From Phragmites australis (Eukaryota > Streptophyta > Magnoliopsida > Poales > Poaceae), in contig NC_084923.1 in the NCBI RefSeq assembly GCF_958298935.1, positions 498,501-562,500 on the forward strand: 64,000 nt of DNA, in the 5' to 3' direction. The position numbers and the translations under genes are program-made. Of the stretch, positions 31,942 through 44,570 are shown one piece after another. Positions within the stretch are counted from its first letter, which is position 1; each line of letters opens with the position of its first letter. The notes under the pieces were generated by a model. The model made no database searches and was not told the origin of the DNA. It saw only the letters and a list, made by a program, of their open reading frames with translations.

Positions 31942-33567
31942 GTCAGGTCCCTGGACCCGGGATCCCCTGTGCCTCCTGTATCAGTCCCTGGATCAAGTAG
32001 CTGATACGCACAGTATAACAGTTATAATATCACAGTCAAACTTCGTGCATAAATAATATGGTTTAGAGTACAAAAGGTTACAACCCATACTGTATATTAC
32101 AAATCTGGCCTAGCGGCCATCAAAGCACACAGCGGAACAAAAGCCCAAGCCACAAGCAACGAGGGTGCGAACGCGACTTTAGATACTATTCTTCATTTCT
32201 GGCTTCTCCTCCGGCGAAGTCGGCATCGGCTTCTTCATCTGAATGACAGCAAGAGTGAGTACGAAAGGTACTCAACAAGTCCTATACTACTTCAAAAGGG
32301 GTTGATAGATGCATAATGGATATTTGAAGGATAAGGCTTTATGGCATAGTTTTAAGCGTAAGGCAGGTTTTATGCAGGTATCTAGTTATATTCTCCACTG
32401 TTAACCATTTGAATTAAATGTAACCAAGCTTTCGAAATAGTTTTAAAATCAAAACCAGGGTAACAAGTTGTATCTGGGGGTTTTTAGTCCTGGGAGGGGC
32501 TATACCTCACTCCGCAGTCCCTTTTATCACATCTGGTGTAACTCTAGTACCACACAGCTTCTGGCGGATCGAGCCAGGAACCACATCACACGGACATCTA
32601 GTCCACACACTCACTCATCAAGACACACGCACCAGGAGTCTATTCAAGTGAGGTCAATGCTTTGCATGTCCATGACCGTGGACACGGCTATTCGAATAGG
32701 TTTACACTCTGCAGAGGTTGTACAGCTTTACCCATACGATATGCTCAGCCTCCAACCGTTGCAAGCGGAGAAGCGAATCATACCGAGACTCTCCAAACAC
32801 CTTTCCTGCTGGGCTTTTCCACGAGACACGCCAAGTTCCAGAGCTGCATGTTCCGAAGGTCAGCCTCCATTTTTAAGCCTAAGCCGGTCCCTGAACCTCC
32901 AAACAGCGGGACAGATAGACCCCTGGCTGCTCGTTGCTCTCAGCCTCCTGGTATGATGCCCAACTCAGTCCAGTGAAGGAAAATCAAGTCCTGCCCATAC
33001 AGGACGCATGGTTACACGGGGTGTCTAAGCATGACGGCGCAAGACTCGGTCCTTAAGCGGCCGGGCTAGGCATCTTCACGGGCAATGAATACCATCATGT
33101 AACTCAAGCCCCCAAGAGCATCCTCCCCGGAGGACTACTCTACCTGCCCGCGCCAAAACAGTTTTCACCCATTTTTACACATCACCTTCCATGTCCCACA
33201 CGACATCAAGGATTTCACCACAATCACGGAATTCACAACCATCAAGGAATCATGGTATATGAGTTATCATTGATAACAGCAAATTGATCTCCGAAGAGAA
33301 GTGTTTTAAAAGCGACATCTCCGAGGAGATGTATTCAATCCTAAGCATGCTAGATATCAAGGTGTCGTCTATTGTTAATATATGTAACAACAGGTATTCC
33401 TAGGGTGATATGTATTCTGGATGATAACATGTATGGCATGGCAGTGTCGATAGGGTTAACTACTACAAGTAGTTTGAAAGAAATGCAATATATAGCACAT
33501 GCGATAATAAGTCTGATTTTAGTTGATCATATATATTATTCGAAAACATAGGTTCAATATGATCAAG
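31942..33567 (+). mobile_element. Probable gypsy LTR and adjoining DNA
   Basis: It starts TGTCAGGTCCCTGGACCCGG immediately where similarity to module B ends, which fits an LTR terminus. It includes CAGCAAGAGTGAGTACGAAAGG, similar to 9,660-9,685. The open frame at 32,468-32,956 has no recognised domain. Positions 33,110-33,567 are AT-rich with no gene. The next module starts at 33,568. Confidence 0.4.
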
Positions 33568-35096
33568 GAAATAGGACTTGCCTTCTCCGGAGTTTTCTTC
33601 AAAATCTTGGTTGTAATCAGGATCTTCTTCGCTTCTAATGCTTCCCGCGCAGCACTCACAGAATTCTGGCAGATCTGCAATTGCGACTACGACCATTAAC
33701 GAGCTATACTAGGGAGGAACCAATCACACCAAATGGAAAACCAATGAGCCTTAACAAACATCATAATGCAACAGATAACTAGATCTTGATTTTAGATGAA
33801 CTTTGGCGAAAGAATCGCCGAAATTGGAGCCAGAACGGAGTAGTTACGGCTCCCGGAAGATTTAATAAAAAATTAAATCGGAAAATTATGAAATGACACT
33901 ATTCATAGGTGGGACCCACATGAATAGTACCCAGTGGGCCTAATGGGCTCAGATTGGGCCGAATTTGGGCCTAGATGGGCCTGGGCCGGGCTTGGACTGC
34001 ACAGTAATAACTACACAATACTGGCCCATTCGGGTCTGGGCTGGCTAGCTAACGGGCCAGAGGAGCTGGGCCGGCCCACGATGCACGGCCTGCTGGCCAG
34101 GCCGGTTAGCCAGCCACTGGGCCGAGCCAGGCCGGCTGGCCAGGCCGAGACATGGCCCAGTTGGCTTGCGCGAACGCGCCAGCGCGCGAACGCGCCCGAG
34201 CGGCGGAGCGGAGGGGAAACAAGCCGGCGGCGAGGAATCACGGCGGCGCAGCACTGGAAAGCTCGCCGGGATCGAGTTTTCGCCGGAGTTTCACCACTAT
34301 GAGTTATCGCCGGGCTTCTAAGCGACATGACGGACTCGGCAAGGATCATCTCGACGGCGACCGGCGGAGAGAACGATGCCAGATCACCGATGGAGAGGAG
34401 ATGGCGGCGTGGTGCAACTGGACAGCACCTCCCCTGCACGGAGAGGGGCCAATCCTGCAAGGAAAAGAGGCCTAACGCCTCTAGAGCATATGGCACGATG
34501 GCCGGATCACAGCACAGGGCAGAATCATGCCGGCGGCGAGCGCAACTGCGGCGACGGAAACCAAAACACGGCGGCGCACGGTGAAAAGCTAAGGGAGAGT
34601 GCGAGGACACCTACACGCTATCTAGGAGGGGGGTGCTAGGGCTTGGGGTGCTGACCGAGCGCAGGAATGACGACGGGCGGGGTGGCGGTCGGCGATTTGT
34701 CGGAGAGATGGCGGCAGCGCAGCTCGGCTATTGGCACGGACGAGCTCCAGTCGAGCTTCCGGTGAACAAGCAGCGGCACAGAGACGACGGTAGTGTCCTG
34801 AAACTCCTTGACGGCACGTGGACGGTGAAGGGGTGACGGCGAGGTTGCAGCGGCGGAAATGGCGGTGGTGGTGGTACGGTGGCGCGGCGAAGTGGAGAAA
34901 AGGAGGGAGAGAGAAGCATAGGCTGCTCTACTTATAGACGGGAGGGAAGGCACGGGGAGGCGGTTCACGTGGTGGCGTCACAGGGACGTCGGTGGCGAGG
35001 TGGCGGCCGGCACCCACCATTTTCCCCGGAGCATGGGCACTCTGCGCCGGCCAGCACGTGGGCCGCGGAAATCACGGCGCAGAGGCATGGGTAGCA

Positions 35097-35139
<43 letters not shown>

Positions 35140-36100
35140 GAGGGTGAGCGGGGACTGCGGAGAGTGGTCGGGCGTGCGCGAGATATTTCCCGGAGAGACG
35201 GCGACCGGCGATGTCGTCATCGCGCTGGAGGGGAGAAGGAAGGAGAGGCGCGCGGACGTGTGCGGGCGGATCAGCGACGCGTGGCTCAGCGGACCGCCGA
35301 GGGTGTATGAGTGCGCGCGCGTGAGTGGGCCGATACGACGCAGCGAGCTGGGCCGGACGCAGCGCGTGGGAGAGAGGAGGCCGAGCTAGCCAGCTGGGCC
35401 AAGAAGGGAGAGGGAAGGGGAAAGCCGGCCCAGGGAGAAAAAGAAAAATGGAAGGAGGAAAAAGAAGGAGAGAAAGAAAAGGTTTTGGAATAATTCAAAT
35501 TTGGAGAATTTGAATTTGGTTTTGACTTTGGATTCAACAACTCTATTTTGAATATTTGAACTTGGATCTCGAGATTTTCAAGATGATTTGAACCAAAGGA
35601 TCCAACTAAATTTTTTGGATTTGCGCTGAATAGAATCTAAAAGTATATTTTGAATTTGATCCTAGTGCACTTCGAATACTGCTGCAACTTAGCATAACTC
35701 ACAATTACGAAAGTATACATATACTTGTATATATACATCCACACTCCTATTTTCTTAACCTTAATCAGCCTAATTTACCCTAAAAAGTTTCAATTTGGAG
35801 TGAGATTTGCACTAATTGGCAGGCTTAAACTCAGGATGTTACAGTTTGCATCTCCGTCTTTCCTCCTTCTTTAACCTCTATTTGATAGATTTTATGCTTT
35901 GAGTTTTAATCGACCATTTTGTATCTTTATCCAAAATCTTAGTACAAGTGATTTGGATTGATGTTAGATTTGATACTAGGTTTGCCCTATCTACCGTGAG
36001 ATGCCACAGATCTAGTGTAATTATATGGAATTTTTAATCACATGGTTAATCTCTCAAATAAGGTAATTGTTAATGAAGACTGAATGTTTTTACATTGTAG

Positions 36101-36271
36101 ATGGCGGATAAAAGTTGGATGTACCTTGAAACCAGGACTTGTCCGGAGTACCTGAGCGGAGTGAAGAATTTCATGAGTGTTGCGTTGGCGGATCGGTTCA
36201 CTGTTTATGTCATCGATGATCCAATTATAGCCTGTTCTCGGATTTTTAACCAGCGCAACGTGACATTGTAG
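36101..36271 (+). pseudogene. CACTA transposase N-terminal fragment, copy 2
   Basis: Equivalent of 8,417-8,587, with Gly restored at the position that is Glu in copy 1 (LSGVKNFMSVAL), closer to the family pattern. It is 56 codons and stops without any catalytic domain. Confidence 0.65.
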
Positions 36272-38054
36272 GCCCACACACACAACTCATGTGAACTAAC
36301 AAATGCCAACACATATTCGGTTGTCTAGACGCTGATCAGTGATCACCTTGCCGCTCGCTATTATTGGAAGATAGGCAGCAGCATCAGGCAGCGGTGCTGA
36401 CACACTATTACAAAAACACCTTTTCTTTCCCCTATAACTACCGGTTTTTGATGAAAACCGGCACAAATAATCAACCAGGGAAAATTGATAGTGGTAGTGC
36501 TTATCACCGCTGGTTTTTATAGAAATCGACGATGAACCAACCAACCTACCATCGAAATATTCTAATTCCCACACCGCCCCATCCTTATCTCTCTGTCACA
36601 CACACCAATGCATGTGGCACATACTACTCATTTCTCACCACACACATGGGAGGACGGGTCCGAAGACGATGCCTCCATGAAGGGCAGATCCGACGGTGGC
36701 ACCTCCATGGGTGGACGTGTGGTTCCGGCAGTAACACCTCCATGGAGGACGGCTCTGGTGATGGCACCTCCATGGGAGGGCAGATCTAGTGGTGGCACAT
36801 CCATGGGAGGGTGTGCATGTGAGGAACCATCCAAATTGTATTTGGATTAATCAATTAAGCGATTATTTAATAAGATGAAAGCTAGCACACATCTGTCTCT
36901 CGATGAGTCACATGCTAACCCACATCTCACCACAACAATTGAAGCCCCCTCGAATAAAATGAATCCAATCCCGGTAGTCCCAGCATGTATTTTATGCTCA
37001 AGATCGAAACACACGCATTTAAAACAAGCTTCATCACATCAAGGCATAATAAAGAGAGAGTAAGGTAAATATATTAGAAGCATTAAGGTTATTACAAGTT
37101 CAAAGTTTTAATATCAATGAACGCTAGGAGAACAAAATACAACTGGTTCATCTCCTAGCATGTTAAAGTTACTAAGCAGCCGAATTAATGTCTACAAACA
37201 TCAAAAGAGAGGTGGCACTGTTTGCCTTAAGTCACCATTGAATCACCACGAGTAGACCACCACTACTCCTACCTGTCACCAACATCAGCATGCATGAAGT
37301 AACCATACATTACTCTACCTCTTCCTCACCAGCAAAAATGCAACACAAACAAGGTGAGTATGAAGGTACTCACAAAACTTACTCTATAGTGGGTATATAT
37401 AATAACCCGACTTTAAGGATCATACATTTGGGAATGCGTAGCAAGGAATCAGCCACAAGGTTAAATAGATTTATACACAAAAGTCATTTATCGACTCAAG
37501 AGTGTGAACATCTACAAACTTAACCATTCGTAGCGTCATATCATGGGATCATAACCATAAACTTAACTGTCACTTGATCATAGTCATCTCGACAAAAAGT
37601 ATCACTAACCACTTCTCAACATACCATACAACCCAACGTCGGAAACTTTATGATTGATGCAGATGGACATATTCATGCTTATAACTGAGAGTGTAGCAAT
37701 TATAATTGATCTTACATCCTACAGGGATACATCTTTACCCGTATGACTCGGGTTCATCCTCTTAGCCCTCTGAGACAACCTTTCTCATACCCAGAACAAC
37801 CCACTTGCACTTACCCTTATGGCATTTTTGTCCCCAATTTCTCTTGGGCCGTAGGCATGATGTTTTCTGTTAGGCTTCTTCGTGTACTCTCTTTCTAGTT
37901 CTCTTCCTGGTTGTCCTATACGATATCACCTAACCTTTTTTCCCGAAGGCTACCACGTGACTTTGACTAGCACCTGAAGAATGCACATCAATGTCACATC
38001 ATCTCAAGTAGGTTTTCCTTTATTGAACAAAAGTTTCGATAGTTGGTAGAATAA

Positions 38055-38990
38055 CACTACATGAAAAACAAACAAAAGAGACACAACATAAGTGATAGGT
38101 GTCTAGGACCTGTCACTAAAGAATCTTTAGTGACAGGTCTTGCTACGATCTGTCACTTATTTAGCCTAGGGTTGGGACTGGACTATGCTCCATCACTGAT
38201 GACATGTCATCTGTGACGGGTCATAACGTTACTTGTTACTTATGATATTAGTTACGGGTCATAAATACACCCATCACTATTATATAATACATTAGTGATG
38301 GGTCTTCCTGGGCCCATCATCAGTGATGAGTAATGTTAGGATCCTTCATTTATGATCTGGCATTAGTGACGGGTCTCCCTAGGCTAGTCAAAAGTGACTA
38401 GTGATGTTATGACCCGTCACTAATGACTTTCCTCTGTTATTAGAGCTGGCCAGCTACTGCGCGCCCAACAGTCACAAAGTGAGTCCTTTGGCGCCAACTT
38501 CTGGCAATTTTTTTGGGTTCTGTTAGAGACTCTTTAATATCTTGTTGATTTAAAGTTTAAATTGCTGCTATGTCTTTTAAGATTTGCATCTCCGTCTTTC
38601 CTCTTTCTTTAACCTCTATTTGATAGATTCTTGTGCATTGAGTTGTCATCGATCATTTTGTATCTTTATCCAAAATCTTAGTACAAGTAATTTGTATTGA
38701 TGTTAGACTTGATACTAGGTTTGCCTGATCTACCATGAGATGTCACAGATCTAGTGTAATTAGATGAAATTTTTAATCACATGGTTAATCTCACAAATAA
38801 GGTAATTGTTAATGAAGAATGAATATTTTTATATTATAGATGGCGAATAAAAGTTGGATGTACACTGAGCTTAGTGAACAAGACAAAGAGTATGAACCTA
38901 TTCAAAACCAATTGCACCTCAATTCCCCCCCCACCCTGCAATGCTACTCCTACTTTTCTCTTCAAAACCTACTATGCTGGTGTGAATGAA
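38055..38990 (+). mobile_element. CACTA 5' end with subterminal repeats, copy 2
   Basis: Equivalent of 10,371-11,240. The transposase start at 38,840 reads MANKSWMYTELSEQDKE, where copy 1 has a stop at codon 6. The frame ends near 38,990. Confidence 0.65.
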
Positions 38991-39324
38991 ATCGGACATA
39001 TACCAAACACAGCATAGGGGCATGAGGACTTACATCTACTGTGTGGAAGAGAGGGGTTCCACCGTTGAACAGGGTTAATTGGTATTTTAGCCAGTTGCAG
39101 CTGAGATTCTTCTGGCACACAAGAAGCTGAACTGACAGGCAACGAAGGCATCTTCTTTGATGAGCCATCATGCAACCCGAATCTCTGTCACCAATTAGAA
39201 AAAAACTGAGGTCACAATGTGCAAGAAACTATAATTACACATCTCTGAAAACTAGTGTTGCGTACTAGTGGAATCTAGAAGGTCCTTAAGTGACTCTAAC
39301 TCCATAATGCTTTTCATCGTGTCA

Positions 39325-39585
39325 ATCCCATAGGCTTTAGAGACAAACATAAGTTACTAACTTCATAATGGCATTACATTACCGTAATATTTCTTACCAA
39401 TTCCACGGACCGTTGTCATTTAGCCTAATCCTTTTCATCGTGTCATACTGTCATACAACACTGGCAATGAACAATAATTCGGGAGACCGAAAAATCCTCA
39501 TTTTTTCCAGCTTCCTACCACATCTCAACTGCTTTAGGTACGATTTGAAGCTCCCTTCTTTCCAATCATTTACAAGCTTCTCTCC
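39325..39585 (+). pseudogene. Relic of expansin downstream flank, copy 2
   Basis: Equivalent of 11,640-11,900; matches the DNA downstream of the full-length gene although it lies upstream of it. Confidence 0.65.
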
Positions 39586-39847
39586 GATCAATCCTCCGCT
39601 GGTAGCCAGAAGAACTTGTAGGCCACCGCCAACACAGCCAGCCTTCTATATCTATGTGTGATCTTAGTTTCATGTCCAGTTCTTGATGTGTCCAGTGATT
39701 AGTTAGGGAGCAGAACCTTGTTGTTCTGGGGCCAGCTATTGTGAAACATCTGGGAGCAATTCTTATTACATCTTCTTGATGGTGCTTTTACTTTTGAACT
39801 ATTTACACATTCATGTAAGATCATGTTTAATGTCTATATGTTGTTTT

Positions 39848-40800
39848 TCTCGGTTGCAATTCTCGGGACAATCACGATCATATTTGCGTGTAAGAGGTGA
39901 GCTGTCCGAAAGCAGACAAATCACATTTAGAAATAATGAAACCCAGTTAATTGCAAAATAAGTAAAAGAAAAGGTAGTCAAAACTAGCCGAGATTCTTTC
40001 ACTAAAGTTAGGAAACATGATGTTCTCTCGGTAGCGCTAAACAATCCGAAGCACCCAGGTCCGAGCGCAAAAGTTCCACATATTACAAATAGGAGAGTGA
40101 GGTAAAAAAAAACGACAAAGTTCGATGACTTTAGTGACAAAGCGAAGATGGACTTGTTCGATAATGACATCAAGGAGTATTTGGAGTACCCTGAAAATAT
40201 GAGTGAGCGTCAAATGAATGTTGTGGTCAAAGTAGCAACAAAAGCGATCACAAAACTTCATCGAAACTTTAAGAGCAAGCTTGCTAATTGGTACTTGGCT
40301 AAAGGGGTGGCGTCCTTCGAGAGCTACAAACACTTGAAAGCCGAAGATTGTGAATCTTTTGTGCAGATGAAGAACTCATAGCAGTTCAAATAGGAGAGTG
40401 AGGAGAAGCAGCTTCAGGCTTGGAACAAACATAATCACAGAAACAGCGCAACCGAGTGCATGGGGAAAAGGGTAAAATGACAAACAGATGATGAAAAATT
40501 AGTTAAAGGCCGCGAGAATCCTTGGTTGTAATTCTCGGGACAATCACAATCATATTTGCGTGTAAGAGGTGAGCTGTCTGAAAGCAGACAAATCACATTT
40601 AGAAACAATGAAATCCAGTCAATTGTAAAATAAGTAAAAGAAAAGGTAGTCAAAACTAGCCGAGATTCTTTCACTAAAGTTAGGAAACATGATGTTGTCT
40701 CGGTAGCGCTAAACAATCCGAAGCACCCAGGTCCGAGCGCAAAAGTTCCACATATTACAAAAGAAAGTTCCCGTAGTTGGTTGAATGGGTTCCAAATGTT
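39848..40800 (+). pseudogene. Decayed CACTA TNPA-like gene, copy 2
   Basis: Equivalent of 12,163-13,120, including the internal direct repeat. An additional stop is present (TGGTTGTAATTC near 40,520 against TGGTTGCAATTC in copy 1), and one A fewer in the A run near 40,105. Confidence 0.7.
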
Positions 40801-41094
40801 ATTGTACAAAAGTTCCAATAGTTGACCGAATAAGTTCCAAAGGTTACATTACAAAAGAAAGTTCCCTTAGCTGGTTAATAACGTAATTGGAGGAGAACTT
40901 CCAGTAGTTGGCTGCTACGTCGTGCATGCGGCATCCCTCATCGATGTCCTCTCTTCTCGTCTGCCGCTCGTCCACGAGCAGGAGAGGGTTAGTTACCTCG
41001 GATGGCGGTCAGCCGCAGATGCCTGTCCTGAACAAGCTCGTTCGATTGACCGTGCATGCAGGGACGAGCCCTGCGTTGGTCGCTGGGCTGTGTG

Positions 41095-41102
41095 TATAAA
41101 TA
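41095..41102 (+). promoter_or_regulatory. TATA box of full-length beta-expansin, copy 2
   Basis: TATAAATA, 63 bp before the ATG, as in copy 1. Confidence 0.85.
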
Positions 41103-41164
41103 CCAGCCCCGGCGATCGATCATCACCACGAATCCCAGCCTAGCTAGGAAGGAATTGAGTGAAA

Positions 41165-41992
41165 ATGGCCTCCTCCTCCTCCTCCTCCTCCTCCTCCTCG
41201 CAGCTGGCGGCGGTGGTGGCACTGGCGCTGCTGGTCGGCGGCGCGTGGTGCGCGCCCAACGTTCCCCCAGGCCCCAACATCACGACCACCATCGACAGCA
41301 AGTGGCTGGAAGCCAAGGGGACGTGGTACGGCTCCAATCCCGCGGGCTTTGCCCCTGACGACAAAGGTGGTGCGTGCGGCTACAAGGACGTGGACAAGCC
41401 TCCCTTCAGCGGCATGACATCGTGCGGCAACGAGCCCATCTTCAAGGACGGCCTCGGCTGCGGCTCCTGCTTCGAGATCAAGTGTGACAAGCCCGCCGAG
41501 TGCTCCGGCGAGCCGGTCGTCGTCTACATCACCGACATGAACTACGAGCACATCGCCAGATACCACTTCGACCTGGCCGGCAAGGCCTTCGGCGCCATGG
41601 CCAAGAAGGGCCAGGAGGAGAAGCTGCGCAAGGCGGGAGAGATCGACATGCAGTTCCGCCGCGTCAAGTGCGAGTACCCGGCGGGCACCAAGATCGCCTT
41701 CCACGTCGAGAAAGGCTCCAACCCCAACTACCTGGCGCTGCTCGTCAAGAACGTCGCCGGCGATGGCAACATCGTTGAGGTGGACGTCAAGGAGAAGGGC
41801 TCCAATGAGTTCCTGCCCATGAAGCACTCGTGGGGCACCATCTGGAGGCTCGACACCCCCAAGCCGCTCAAGGGCCCCTTGTCCATCCGCCTCACCGCCG
41901 AGGGAGGCGGCAAGCTCGTTGAGGACGACGTCATCCCCGCCGACTGGAAGGCAGATACCGCCTACAACTCCAAACTCCAGTTCGGGGGCTAA
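41165..41992 (+). CDS. EXPB: Beta-expansin / group-1 grass pollen allergen, copy 2
   Basis: The 275-residue product is identical to copy 1: signal peptide 1-30, glycosylation segment 33-40, barrel domain with HFD at 134-136, and CBM63-like domain with Tyr189 and Trp223. It is intronless, with the same promoter block from about 40,908. Its 3' flank has GAGAGAGAATAAGTG and TTTGTAAGGTG, variants shared with the inverted copy but not with copy 1. Expected role: secreted wall loosening in pollen or growing cells. Confidence 0.95.
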   Translation: MASSSSSSSSSSQLAAVVALALLVGGAWCAPNVPPGPNITTTIDSKWLEAKGTWYGSNPAGFAPDDKGGACGYKDVDKPPFSGMTSCGNEPIFKDGLGCGSCFEIKCDKPAECSGEPVVVYITDMNYEHIARYHFDLAGKAFGAMAKKGQEEKLRKAGEIDMQFRRVKCEYPAGTKIAFHVEKGSNPNYLALLVKNVAGDGNIVEVDVKEKGSNEFLPMKHSWGTIWRLDTPKPLKGPLSIRLTAEGGGKLVEDDVIPADWKADTAYNSKLQFGG

Positions 41993-42629
41993 ACTGGACG
42001 GGCATCGGCCCTATTCTTCCATCCCTTCCGCTCCATACAGATATATAGGCATCTTGCCTACCATTGATTGATTTTGCCTAGCTACTACATCTCCATCTCC
42101 GTCTCCAGACAGATATATAGAGAGAGAATAAGTGTCCGAGAGATTTGTAAGGTGTGCATAAATTAAAGGGGAGGACAAATAGCAGCAGAAATATAATGCT
42201 GTCGTTTTTGCTCTCCCGCACCCACTGTCCACCGGCTTTTTGATTATGTGTAACCGCTCGAATTGACAAGGTTACATTATAAAAGATCGACTGAAATGAA
42301 TCTTTTTTCCCCTCTTGAAGTTATATTCTTTCTTCAGCTGCACGTGTATCCTTGATCTTTTGTTAGATCACAAGACCGGTGAAAGTAGCTAATAAAATTC
42401 TCTCGATTCTTTGGCATCTTCACAAGAAAATACCAAAGGCTAGCGAGTTATCCGTTTGATGGAATAAAACGACAGAAATCAAATCGGGGCTGCAAGCTAG
42501 GCTGCTGGCGTCGCTGGGTAGGCGGACTAGGTTGGGCTGCTCTAAGCCAATGTGTAGAATTACTAAATAGCACATGTGTATAGACACACACACAAGCTTT
42601 CAACATTATTATTAATTTTTCCTTGGAAA
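41993..42629 (+). other. 3' flank of copy 2 and stub of a third module A
   Basis: Positions 41,993-42,487 are expansin 3' flank. Positions 42,488-42,629 match about 50-190 of module A (CTAGGCTGCTGGCGTCGCTG to CCTTGGAAA). A CACTA element then interrupts it. There is no gene. Confidence 0.75.
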
Positions 42630-43030
42630 CACTACTTGAAAAATAGGCGAAGGAGATATAAAATTAGTGACAGATCGTAACATGACCCGTCACTGATGAT
42701 AATAGTGACGGATCGTAATTGTGATCCATCACTAATGATGACTCATCATTGACTGATCATTCTAGCTCAGTCATTAATGACAGATCATGTTGTGACCTGT
42801 CACTAATAAGTCGTTATCAGGGACGGGTCATTCAAGGCCAGTCATTAGTGATGAGTCAAGTTGTGACATATCCCTAATGATAAACTCATTAATGACAGGT
42901 CATCCTAGGCCAGTTATTAGTAATGAATCAAGTTGTGACCCATCACTAATGATGATATTTTTATTTCATCTTTCTCGTACACCGCCAATAATTTTATTGG
43001 TGACGGGTCACTGTTACGACCCATCACTAA

Positions 43031-43155
43031 AGACTTATGATTGAACTTCCTGGCACCCTCAGCATGAAGATAAGCCATTCTGCGTGCAGCACTGAGAGCA
43101 ATTTTTACTCTTTTCTCCCAGTCCAATGAAGTTCTTTCATCAGCTTTATTCCCTT
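43031..43155 (-). pseudogene. Captured receptor-like kinase exon fragment inside CACTA
   Basis: The minus strand reads NKADERTSLDWEKRVKIALS, then AARRMAYLHAEGARKF. This is the characteristic stretch before the catalytic loop of plant LRR receptor-like kinases (LDW..R..IAL.AAR...YLH). About 40 codons are seen. Beyond HK the sequence passes into CACTA subterminal repeats. The left part of the kinase domain and the catalytic residues are absent. This is a transposon-captured gene piece, not a gene. Confidence 0.65.
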
Positions 43156-43194
43156 AATATTTACAATCAACCATAAGTTCGTTATCATATTGTG

Positions 43195-44570
43195 AGAAAC
43201 GGCGATGTCCTAAGAGGGAGTGAATTAGGACATTTAGAAACTAATGGCTCTAACAACTTCACAAGATAAATCTATCTCAATTTCTATCTATATGTGCTCT
43301 AGGTTTTATCTAGTGTATCCGCTCTACTGCTCAAGAGGATGCAACTTACTCTAGCAAGGTAAATTGAAAGTATGTAAATGCAAAAATATAAATAAGGTAG
43401 AGAGATAAACTCGATATAAGGGATTTTTATCTAGTGGTATCGGTGACACACAAACCACCCCTAATTCATATTGGAGTTTCACAAAGGATATGCTCTTGGT
43501 CATGAAGTCTCCTCCGGTCACGGATCTTGAGATACCAAGTCACCAAGACAATATCTCAAGCACGATGAGCCACCATTCCATAAAGGCGAGGTCTCACCAC
43601 TAATCTTATTTTTAGTCACTTTGATCTTTAGTCATAAAAACAAGGGTCTTCACATCCCTGCACAATCTTCTTGTCACCGCTCCACACCAAGTCAGAGGGT
43701 CAATAAGTTAACGGCAAGTCACAAAGACTCCAAAACGTCGGTGTACCTCTCGATGCACAGTTGGATCATTCCTTGATCCACTCTCTAGGTTGCAGCACCT
43801 AGCAACTCTTCTCTTTAGGCCTATAAGCACTAATCACTCTCTAATAATGTGCCAATTACCTTGGATGAACATTTTAAGCACTTTAATGGCTTGAATGTCT
43901 TCTCAAGTGTATATAAACTTCTCTGGACTCTAACCCCTTTAAATGATTGAGTGGGTAAGTATTTATAGCTTCAAACTCGCCAACTAGTTGTTGCTCTAAC
44001 GACTCAATTCTACTATGAACACCGAATGATCCGGTGACAATAATGGTATAAGAACTGAATCATCCGATGTGTACAACCTCAGAAACTAGCTGTTAGAACC
44101 CACTCGGAACCATTTTTGAACAACAGATTGTCCGGTGTATACTTCACCTCTATCACCGGACTATCCGATTTGTATACTTGAGCCTGACCGAGCTAACTTC
44201 TTCATTGTTCAACTGTCCGATGTATTGATCTTCTGATCACCGAACCTTCCGATGTGTATAGCTTCATCTTCTCTGAGTTCTAGAAAACACTTCGGTGTGC
44301 ACTGTCTTTTTATTACTGGACCTTTCGGTGTATTGATCTTCAGTCTTCGATAGTTCCAGAGCTTCTGTTAAAGACTGATTCTGATCACCGGGTCTTCCGC
44401 TAAGTACAATCTTATTTCAGCTCAAGTTTTCATCCTTCTGAAAAATGCTCTGGTTTGTACACTTGTGGTGTCACCGGACTATCCAGTGTAGTTATTTTTT
44501 CGGGACTTCTCCAATTCAATCAAATTTTGTCCCAGCTTCGATGACTTTTTTATGTATTGCATCCATGAGT
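43195..44570 (+). mobile_element. Copia-type LTR segment nested in CACTA
   Basis: Positions 43,195-43,470 resemble the start of grass copia LTRs (GAAACGGCGATGTCCTAAGA, then GGGAGTGAATTAGGAC). Positions 44,030-44,500 hold repeated ACCGGACTATCCGATGTGTA-like words, which I associate with LTRs of the maize Opie/Ji type. There is no coding sequence. The remainder to 45,440 is AT-rich and unassigned. Confidence 0.45.

Larger units (their letters stand above)
33568..42487 (+). repeat. Segmental duplication module B, copy 2
   Basis: A near-identical copy of 5,897-14,795 at offset 27,670-27,684. The subparts are the gypsy-type LTR relic (33,568-35,843, minus), CACTA fragments, the TNPA-like relic and the full-length expansin. 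The (GA)n run is longer than in copy 1. At 42,487 it is joined to the start of a module A fragment, with about 790 bp missing relative to the B1-A2 link. Confidence 0.92.

Noticed and set aside
32468..32976. 162- and 104-codon overlapping frames
   Set aside because: No family similarity seen and they lie in probable LTR DNA.
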